Shown here one piece after another: positions 5,721-11,047 of a DNA stretch of 11,047 nt. The notes under the pieces were generated by a model. The model was not told the DNA's origin. It was given only the letters and a program-made list of their open reading frames with translations, and ran no database searches. The position numbers were made by a program, and so were the translations under genes. Origin of the DNA: Candidatus Saccharimonadia bacterium (GTDB lineage: Bacteria; Patescibacteriota; Saccharimonadia; Saccharimonadales; Saccharimonadaceae); contig JALRDA010000005.1 in NCBI GenBank assembly GCA_023257145.1, forward strand, positions 1 through 11,047, in the 5' to 3' direction. Positions within the stretch are counted from its first letter, which is position 1. The number at the start of each line of letters is the position of its first letter.

Positions 5721-5924
5721 TTAACGTGCGAACAGTAAACTTGCGATTTGCGCATCGTACTGCGTTGTTACCTGCAAGGCAACCCAAGTCGTAAAAACAA
5801 TCAGATTGGCAATCAGTGAGATAATTAGAACTGAATGTTTTAAATCTTGGTTCACGTACTGACCTGCGAGCGTTGATTGCACTTCTTCTATTACGGTACT
5901 TGTCTTTTTTGTGTTTTCTTTCAT
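5721..5924 (-). CDS. 67-residue single-pass membrane protein, unknown function
   Basis: I do not recognise a family. The N-terminal 30 residues are hydrophilic (Lys/Thr/Glu/Gln-rich), followed by one membrane helix at about 31-53 (with W47) and a short tail ending LLFAR. There is no cleavable signal or lipobox. It has its own promoter in the 67-base gap after yvcK, with consensus -35 and extended -10, and is followed by a strong terminator, so it appears to be a real monocistronic gene. No Shine-Dalgarno is visible and the predicted start leaves at most about three leader bases. A Shine-Dalgarno-free, promoter-abutting start plus a terminator argue against a chance ORF. Confidence 0.75.
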   Translation of the reverse strand: MKENTKKTSTVIEEVQSTLAGQYVNQDLKHSVLIISLIANLIVFTTWVALQVTTQYDAQIASLLFAR

Positions 5925-5933
5925 GATATATTC

Positions 5934-5962
5934 ATATTAGCATAATGGTTACGCTTTGTCAA
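5934..5962 (-). promoter_or_regulatory. consensus promoter of the 67-residue protein gene
   Basis: On the minus strand, TTGACA (5957-5962, perfect -35), a 17-base spacer and TAATAT (5934-5939) preceded by TGC, an extended -10. The predicted start is about 5927, while the ATG begins at 5924, so the mRNA would be leaderless or carry about three bases. Confidence 0.85.
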
Positions 5963-5991
5963 TAACCTATTCCAGTATGCATAACTTCGGC

Positions 5992-7011
5992 TTATTTAGC
6001 CGAATGATATACATCGATAATCGCTCGAGCGACAGCGTCTGCGTCGTGACGAATCAACGACCGCGTCACCGGCAAGACGTCAGCAGCTCCGTGACCATCA
6101 GCAATCATACCTAGAAAGTTGCCACCAACGGCCGTGTAACGCTTCTTATTCAATGCATCGTGATCTATCTCAACCAAGTACGCATGCTCTTCTTCATAAC
6201 GTCGTGCGAGTTCGTCTGTCGGGACTTGCTGATTATATAAAACATAATCTAGCGCATCGCCGCCAATAAACCGCTCAATCTCGGCCGCATGGTCTGAGAC
6301 ACAAAACCCTGCCGTCTGCCCCTGCTTTGTAACGAGGTTAGAAACATACATTATCGTGGCGTCTGTTTTTTGCAACGCCTCGCCGACCCCGTCGATAACC
6401 AACAGCGGGCCAAGAGATGTATACAGATCGCCCGGCGCAATGACTACTAAATCCGCTTTTTCTATTGCTGCAAGAGCGGTTGGGTTCGCTTTTGCCGCCG
6501 GCACCAACGATAAATCAGCGCGCCGAGGATCATATTTAAAAAAGTCAGCGTCAATTACACGCTCACCATGTAAGATCGTACTAACTTCGGGCCACTCCAT
6601 CTTTAGGCGAACATTATCAAGCGTCGCGGGAATCACGACTCCATTAACGCGCAGGATCTCAGAAGCAGTTTCAACGGCCTCTGTAAAATTACCTGTCATT
6701 TTCTCAAGAGCAGTTAAAAGCAAGTTGCCAAATGCATGACCCTGAAAAGTCCCTTCGTCGAAACGGTAATTAAACAAATCGCGAATTTTCGGCGAATCAC
6801 TCAACGCCACCAGACACTGACGAACATCACCAGGCGGCAACGCACCCAATTCGTCACGTAGGACGCCCGTACTACCCCCATCATCAACCATATTGACGAC
6901 AGCCGCTAATTGGCGAGTGTGATTCTTGAGCGCCGACAAGAGCGTAAAACTCCCCGTTCCTCCACCAATGACGGCTATTTTAATTTCATTCGGCGTAAAC
7001 GGGTCGTCCAT
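5992..7011 (-). CDS. yvcK: YvcK/CofD-like UDP-sugar-binding protein (gluconeogenesis/cell-shape factor)
   Basis: Cytoplasmic Rossmann-type protein of the YvcK branch of the CofD-like superfamily. In B. subtilis YvcK is needed on gluconeogenic carbon sources, binds UDP-sugars and influences PBP localisation. The 339 residues are normal for the family. Motifs are GGGTG (16-20), MVDDGGSTG (41-49), PPGDVRQCL (59-67), GHAFGNLLL (91-99) and, later, VIAPGDLYTSLGPLL. It starts at 7011, two bases after the GH1 stop, with AAGGGA nine bases upstream inside the GH1 end, so the two are translated from one mRNA. The true CofD enzyme for F420 synthesis is a less likely alternative, because no F420 genes are nearby. 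Confidence 0.93.
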   Translation of the reverse strand: MDDPFTPNEIKIAVIGGGTGSFTLLSALKNHTRQLAAVVNMVDDGGSTGVLRDELGALPPGDVRQCLVALSDSPKIRDLFNYRFDEGTFQGHAFGNLLLTALEKMTGNFTEAVETASEILRVNGVVIPATLDNVRLKMEWPEVSTILHGERVIDADFFKYDPRRADLSLVPAAKANPTALAAIEKADLVVIAPGDLYTSLGPLLVIDGVGEALQKTDATIMYVSNLVTKQGQTAGFCVSDHAAEIERFIGGDALDYVLYNQQVPTDELARRYEEEHAYLVEIDHDALNKKRYTAVGGNFLGMIADGHGAADVLPVTRSLIRHDADAVARAIIDVYHSAK

Positions 7012-7013
7012 AA

Positions 7014-8276
7014 TTATTGTTCCCTTAAATGTTTAATAATTTTCCCAAACCACAGTGCACTCGGTCGCAGCGTACGCTGCTGCGTTTTTCGGTCAACCGA
7101 TACTAGCCCAAATTGCGGCCAAAATCCTTTATCCCATTCAAAGTTATCCAAAAGACTCCAGTGTAAATACCCCTCTAGCTTGACACCGTTCTGAACCGCC
7201 TTGTGCATCGCCAAAAGCGTCTGAGTAATCCACCACTGTCGCTCAGCGTCCTGGCCGTCAGCCAGTCCGTTCTCTGTGATGATAATTGGTAGGTCGTACT
7301 TTTCGTGCAGGCGCTCTAACGCAAACTGTAAATTCTCGGGGCTCATATCCCACCCAAGGTCACTAACCTTCTTGTCAGGGTTATGTACTCGATACCCATA
7401 CACGCGGTCACTAAAGTAATAATTCACACCTAGCCAGTCACACTGTTTGATAACCTTACGTAGGAAATAGTCATCACGTAGATACTGCAAAACATTTGCA
7501 GTAAGCCGACTAAGCCAAGCGTCATCGCCCGCATAAATATAGCTTGTATTTTTAGCAATCGATACTTTATAGCGGCGGTTAATAGCATGGATCTTTTTTG
7601 CCGCCTGGTTATGTGCATACGCAAGGTTATTTGTCACACGCCATGTCAACCATTTACTCGTTTTGTTCGGCGGCCAATGCCCTGCAAGGTAGCTTGCGGC
7701 GACGTAAACTTCAGGCTCGTTTAGTGTCACGATATAGCGCACATTAACACCCAGTTCACGGATAATCTTTTCAGCAAAACGCGTAAAATACCTGACGTTC
7801 TGTCGCCTCTCAAACCCACCAAGTTCCGCGAACCATACCGGCAGCGTAAAGTGGAATAGTGTCACAACGGGTTCAATGTTGCGCCGTTTGAGTTTCTCGA
7901 TATACCGCTTGTAATACTCGATCTCCTTCGCGTCCCACACACCCTCCTTTGGCTCGACGCGCGACCACTCAATACTGAATCGAAAAGCATTCATATGCAT
8001 CTTTTTGAGTAGATCAAAATCCTGCTCGTGCATCGTATAGTGATCGACCGCGCTTGCAGAGACATAGTTGTGCGGATCTTTGGCCTGTTGTTTTATATCA
8101 TTCCAGTTTTCAAGGTCACCGTATTGATACGAGGCCTGTGTCGCGAGCGATTTAGTATGCTCTAATTCCCAGACAGTCCATTGGTTATGCGTATTGCCCT
8201 CTACTTGGTGTGCCGCCGTTGCCGCGCCCCATAGGAAATGTTTCGGAAATTGTAGATTAGATTTTGATTGTTTCAC
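7014..8276 (-). CDS. glycoside hydrolase family 1 enzyme, beta-glucosidase type
   Basis: Retaining beta-glycosidase acting on small beta-linked glucosides or galactosides, cytoplasmic (no signal peptide). The 420 residues are slightly shorter than the usual 440-480 GH1 barrel. Visible motifs are FLWGAATAAHQVEG (14-27), FHFTLP (141-146), TLNEP with acid/base E187 (184-188), NYYFSDRVY near 285-293, ITENG with nucleophile E335 (333-337) and W373SLLDNFEW381. The NFEW glutamate is typical of glucosidases rather than 6-phospho-beta-glycosidases, which carry other residues there. The start is a GTG at 8276, set by FLWG spacing and by TATAAT eight bases upstream; no Shine-Dalgarno exists. It leads the operon with yvcK. 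Exact substrate not predictable. Confidence 0.93.
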   Translation of the reverse strand: MKQSKSNLQFPKHFLWGAATAAHQVEGNTHNQWTVWELEHTKSLATQASYQYGDLENWNDIKQQAKDPHNYVSASAVDHYTMHEQDFDLLKKMHMNAFRFSIEWSRVEPKEGVWDAKEIEYYKRYIEKLKRRNIEPVVTLFHFTLPVWFAELGGFERRQNVRYFTRFAEKIIRELGVNVRYIVTLNEPEVYVAASYLAGHWPPNKTSKWLTWRVTNNLAYAHNQAAKKIHAINRRYKVSIAKNTSYIYAGDDAWLSRLTANVLQYLRDDYFLRKVIKQCDWLGVNYYFSDRVYGYRVHNPDKKVSDLGWDMSPENLQFALERLHEKYDLPIIITENGLADGQDAERQWWITQTLLAMHKAVQNGVKLEGYLHWSLLDNFEWDKGFWPQFGLVSVDRKTQQRTLRPSALWFGKIIKHLREQ

Positions 8277-8283
8277 TTGGTCT

Positions 8284-8289
8284 ATTATA
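8284..8289 (-). promoter_or_regulatory. -10 box of the GH1-yvcK operon, leaderless GTG start
   Basis: A perfect TATAAT on the minus strand ends seven bases before the GTG codon at 8276, so transcription would begin at or one base before the start codon. The -35 position reads ACGAAC, a poor match. The 84-base gap up to the preceding gene shows no obvious terminator. Confidence 0.65.
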
Positions 8290-8360
8290 CGACAGTTCTG
8301 GTAGCTGTTCGTTTCAAAACATATTTAATTATTTCGGGGACAAATCGGTGATATATGTCG

Positions 8361-9371
8361 CTACCTACTCATAATAATCTGCAGCACGTATCCGAGCATC
8401 CACAAGATAATCGCTACGATAATATACCATGGCACCTCCTGGCGTAACCGCCTGCCGGGCTCTGCAACAATATCCTTACTCCGATCCCCGATATTTTCAT
8501 CAGCGTAAAAATCAGTTCGAGATATCGTCTTTTCACCTACCGTGCTAATAATGGCAGATAGTCGCTGCCAAGTATCCTGACTGGCAAGGTTAAATTTCTT
8601 CCCGTACACGAATAGCTGATCATCAATAACTTCGACGTCGAACTCCGCCGCCTCATCAATTAATAGTGCCATTAAATCTGGCGTAAAGATATAGAATGCA
8701 TCACGCTCGTATTCTTTTGGCGCGTAAAGTGTAAAATACTTGTCAAAGTCTCCCTCCAATGAAAGCGTTTGATTGTGATTTATGGCAACCGGCAGATTAG
8801 ACATGTTCACGCCGAAGATATTCATGTTATTCGACTTTGCATCAAGTAGCATGTGCGCCACGTGACGCTCGAGCGCAATCCTGATATACCCATACTGATA
8901 CGTCGTACTCGATTTGCCGTGCCGGACAGTGTATCGATAATTGCCTATTTCAAACTCGTCCGCCAGAAAGCGTTCAAATAGTCGTCGCTGGCTACCAGTA
9001 TTGAATATAATACCCGAAAAATGAGGAGCCACCTCAGCTGGAAGATATTGTAAATTATTATCATCGGCGAACTGTCCGAAGCGAATACGCCGTTCGGTAC
9101 TCTTGTCCTGCAATAGACACCCGATCCACCATACCAGTAGCCCAACAAGCAATGCGCCACTAATGTTCCATAAAAAGACTACAGGCAATAATTCTAATGC
9201 AGGCTCGATCGCCCAAACTCGCAGCGCGGCAAAGACTGTCGATACTATCACCACTACCCATAGCCATCCACGACGCCCAAGGTAACTAGACTGATTTGCC
9301 CGCTGATAGCTACGTAGTTGCTGCTTGGTAACAGCCATCTCTAACGCGTGGTATGTCTTCATGCGCAACAT
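8361..9371 (-). CDS. three-pass membrane protein, DUF3137-like, unknown function
   Basis: Function unknown. Of its 336 residues, two adjacent membrane helices (about 36-52 and 62-86) follow a basic amphipathic N-terminus. A large soluble domain (90-312) comes next, then a C-terminal helix (314-333). The segment LEGDFDKYFTLYAPKEYERDAFYIFTPDLM, about 204-233, resembles the 'xxFxVYapDexeAxyiLTPxlM' pattern I associate with DUF3137-type proteins. This is a from-memory resemblance, not a search. Residues 150-170 contain an HGKSSTTYQYGYIRI stretch. It starts two bases after the helicase stop, so it is co-transcribed with it; a second in-frame ATG at 9362 is possible. The link to the helicase may be only positional. 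Confidence 0.85.
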   Translation of the reverse strand: MLRMKTYHALEMAVTKQQLRSYQRANQSSYLGRRGWLWVVVIVSTVFAALRVWAIEPALELLPVVFLWNISGALLVGLLVWWIGCLLQDKSTERRIRFGQFADDNNLQYLPAEVAPHFSGIIFNTGSQRRLFERFLADEFEIGNYRYTVRHGKSSTTYQYGYIRIALERHVAHMLLDAKSNNMNIFGVNMSNLPVAINHNQTLSLEGDFDKYFTLYAPKEYERDAFYIFTPDLMALLIDEAAEFDVEVIDDQLFVYGKKFNLASQDTWQRLSAIISTVGEKTISRTDFYADENIGDRSKDIVAEPGRRLRQEVPWYIIVAIILWMLGYVLQIIMSR

Positions 9372-9373
9372 GC

Positions 9374-10891
9374 TTAGATTTGCACTTCCTCGCCGAAATG
9401 TTTTTGTAATCGCATCGTGATACTCCCCTCATGTCGACCGAGTTTTTTGCTCAGTTCGCTTAGTGGTACGCCGTTTTGAAAGTCCTGTTTGAGCTGCTCA
9501 TCATCGCTTTGTTGCCATGGACGGTATGCGTTAGGATAGGTTTCTCGCATCTTCGCAATTTTGTCAGACCAACCCGATGCTTGCTTTTCCTTTTTAGGTG
9601 GTGCCGTTTTTCGTTTCTCTGCTTGTTCAGCAAGATGGGCAAACTTTTCACCGTCGCGTACCGCTCGACTACGCAGTGAACCATCAATATTTTGAGCATC
9701 TTCGCTGACCTGTAGCGCCATTCTGTTTATGCCATGTAAATATAGATTGTTCAAATTTTTTACTCGACTTAACGCCACATAGCCCATACCCTCGACAAAT
9801 GCCTTGCGCAGATCAATCCGCGCCGCGTCCAGTGTCATGCCTTGGGATTTGTGCACAGTGATCGCCCACGCCAGGCGTAGCGGAATCTGAGAAATACTTG
9901 CCCGTTTCTTGTCTCCATCACGCAATTCCCAGGTGTCGGGCTGCATCGTTACCATACGACCGTTACTGAACTCAACGATCGGGTACTCAGTCGCTGGATC
10001 AAAATCTGTCACCGTACCGATACTGCCATTTGCATAGCGACGGTCTGTTGCATTTTTAACTGCCATAACCAGCGCGCCTTTTTTGAGACGGAGCGTTGCT
10101 GGCGCCAGAACGGACCGTTGCAAATTCTCGACGTAGTTTTCGGCGCCGGTTGTCGTCTGTGTATAAAATAATTCGTCACCGCCCAGCTCTGCCAGTTTCA
10201 CTTCATTAAGTTTGTCGACATCTATATTGACTGTATGCAGCTCAGTCAACACCATGTCATCAGGAGGTGTTTGTTCTACCCTTGCGAGTAATTGCTCGGC
10301 ATGGTGGCGACGAATTTCACCTGCACGAAGTGCGTTTAGAATATCGAGTAATTCTTGATCGTCTTGACGATGTTGCTCCTGCAGGTAGCAGACAGTCGGA
10401 TCAAGCTCTTCCCATACCTTACTATGCACCACAAAGCCCCCTGCCCTGCTGTCACCACGATTAATTGGGGGTAGCTGAAAAAAGTCTCCACTCATAATCA
10501 CCTGAATGCCACCAAATGGAACGTCTTTACGTCGAACTAATCGACATGCCTCGTCGACCATGTCCAAGCGAAAATCATGTAGCATGGAAATCTCATCAAT
10601 GATCAACACGTCTGTTTTTTCAATAATTTCACGTCGTCCCTTGGCAACATGATCAGCAAAACCTTGCGGCAATTGATCTGAAACGCCAATCCCCGACCAG
10701 CTATGTATAGTCGTGCCGCCAAGATGCGTGGCAGCTAGGCCGGTTGTTGCCGTCACCGAGACGTGTTTACCGTCGACTTTGGCGAGCTTAATAAATTGAT
10801 TCAACACAAAGGTCTTCCCGGCACCCGCCGGCCCAGTAAGTAGTACGCTTTCTCCCGAAAGCATAATTTCTAATGCTAACCCCTGATTCAT
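9374..10891 (-). CDS. PIF1-like SF1B DNA helicase with C-terminal Myb/HTH-like tail
   Basis: ATP-dependent 5'-3' DNA helicase related to PIF1/RecD2, probably acting on replication forks, recombination intermediates or G-quadruplexes. Of its 505 residues, the motifs are Walker A GPAGAGKT (20-27), motif Ia TATTGLAA (47-54), Walker B IIDEIS (97-102), motif III GDFFQLPP (135-142), motif V TVHKSQGMTLD (345-355) and motif VI YVALSRVKNL (371-380). A Lys/Ala-rich linker (about 415-450) leads to a compact segment at 455-500 (PW...DDEQLKQDF...LSELSKKLGRHEGSITMRL) with the shape of a SANT/Myb-like helix-turn-helix, common in small bacterial PIF1 homologues. The start codon is seven bases from TATAAT, without a ribosome-binding site. 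Helicase certain, cellular role inferred. Confidence 0.94.
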   Translation of the reverse strand: MNQGLALEIMLSGESVLLTGPAGAGKTFVLNQFIKLAKVDGKHVSVTATTGLAATHLGGTTIHSWSGIGVSDQLPQGFADHVAKGRREIIEKTDVLIIDEISMLHDFRLDMVDEACRLVRRKDVPFGGIQVIMSGDFFQLPPINRGDSRAGGFVVHSKVWEELDPTVCYLQEQHRQDDQELLDILNALRAGEIRRHHAEQLLARVEQTPPDDMVLTELHTVNIDVDKLNEVKLAELGGDELFYTQTTTGAENYVENLQRSVLAPATLRLKKGALVMAVKNATDRRYANGSIGTVTDFDPATEYPIVEFSNGRMVTMQPDTWELRDGDKKRASISQIPLRLAWAITVHKSQGMTLDAARIDLRKAFVEGMGYVALSRVKNLNNLYLHGINRMALQVSEDAQNIDGSLRSRAVRDGEKFAHLAEQAEKRKTAPPKKEKQASGWSDKIAKMRETYPNAYRPWQQSDDEQLKQDFQNGVPLSELSKKLGRHEGSITMRLQKHFGEEVQI

Positions 10892-10898
10892 TATCTTT

Positions 10899-10922
10899 AT
10901 TATAACACCGTATGCCTGTAGC
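10899..10922 (-). promoter_or_regulatory. promoter of the PIF1-like helicase, leaderless
   Basis: On the minus strand TATAAT (10899-10904) is preceded by TGT, giving an extended -10. A GTGAAA element 18 bases upstream (10923-10928) matches -35 in four of six positions. The predicted start is at 10892, one base before the ATG. Confidence 0.65.
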
Positions 10923-10939
10923 TTTCACACAGAAGATAG

Positions 10940-10945
10940 TATAAT
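10940..10945 (+). promoter_or_regulatory. -10 box of the pilin gene, leaderless
   Basis: A perfect TATAAT ends seven bases before the pilin ATG at 10953; the predicted start is 10952. No convincing -35 is found at 16-18 bases upstream. The divergent helicase promoter shares the same 61-base gap. Confidence 0.6.
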
Positions 10946-10952
10946 TATTTGA

Positions 10953-11047
10953 ATGAATAAAAAAGCTTATGGCTTCACTATTGTCGAATTACTGATTGTT
11001 ATTGTCGTCATCGGCGTTCTGGCAAGTATTAGCATAGTCGCCTATAG
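10953..11047 (+). CDS. type IV prepilin / pseudopilin, N-terminal part (cut by window edge)
   Basis: Precursor of a type IV pilus subunit or minor pseudopilin, processed by prepilin peptidase at the membrane and assembled into a filament used for adhesion, twitching or DNA uptake. Only 31 codons are visible. The leader is MNKKAYG, seven residues with two lysines. The cleavage site is G7/F8, the mature N-terminus is FTIVELLIVIVVIGVLAS, and E12 is the conserved Glu5 of the mature protein. The hydrophobic assembly helix continues to the window edge. It is divergent from the helicase. Major or minor pilin cannot be told from this part. Confidence 0.93.
   Translation, partial: MNKKAYGFTIVELLIVIVVIGVLASISIVAY

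Noticed and set aside
526..9371. Recoded UGA as in Gracilibacteria/SR1
   Set aside because: All genes end and read normally with the standard code; no in-frame UGA is needed to complete any family motif.
1..11047. CRISPR arrays, insertion sequences, att sites, phage genes
   Set aside because: No repeat-spacer periodicity, transposase, terminal inverted repeats or phage gene was seen; the window looks like stable chromosomal backbone.

Overview
The window looks like part of a small, densely packed bacterial chromosome, most likely a Candidate Phyla Radiation bacterium close to Candidatus Saccharibacteria (TM7). The reasons are a stripped-down division/cell-wall cluster, very short intergenic gaps, a PIF1-type helicase with a C-terminal DNA-binding tail, a type IV pilin gene and several start codons with almost no room for a leader. 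The taxonomic call is an inference from gene content and style; no rRNA or marker phylogeny is available here. The standard genetic code fits all genes.

Region 1 (positions 1-5445, minus strand) is a division and cell wall (dcw) cluster. In transcription order it reads mraZ, a 330-base gene-free but structured stretch, rsmH, a possible 21-codon small ORF with a hairpin, ftsL-like, ftsI (class B PBP), mraY, and ftsW, which runs off the left edge. From ftsL onward the genes are 3-9 bases apart, so they are surely one transcript. murE and murD, usually interspersed here, are absent. Upstream of mraZ lies a promoter overlapped by TGGG repeats that look like MraZ boxes, which predicts autoregulation. 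Further upstream is a perfect dyad built of DnaA-box-like halves.

Region 2 (5667-8276, minus strand) holds a beta-glucosidase-type GH1 gene and yvcK in one operon. It is followed by a separately promoted 67-residue single-pass membrane protein that ends in a strong symmetrical terminator. YvcK is known in other bacteria to link central carbon flux and cell-wall synthesis, so it fits next to the dcw genes.

Region 3 (8361-10891, minus strand) holds a PIF1-like helicase and, two bases downstream, a three-pass membrane protein of unknown function. Divergent from the helicase, across a 61-base gap, a type IV prepilin gene starts on the plus strand and runs off the right edge.

The most interesting observations are these. 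(a) Four separate promoters have -10 boxes ending 7-9 bases before the start codon, which predicts leaderless mRNAs. (b) A long-range complementary structure fills the mraZ-rsmH gap, with mutually exclusive pairings and anti-Shine-Dalgarno-like C-rich segments. (c) A 13-bp hairpin covers the rsmH ribosome-binding site and a promoter-like element. (d) A possible 21-residue peptide is followed by an 11-bp hairpin ahead of ftsL.
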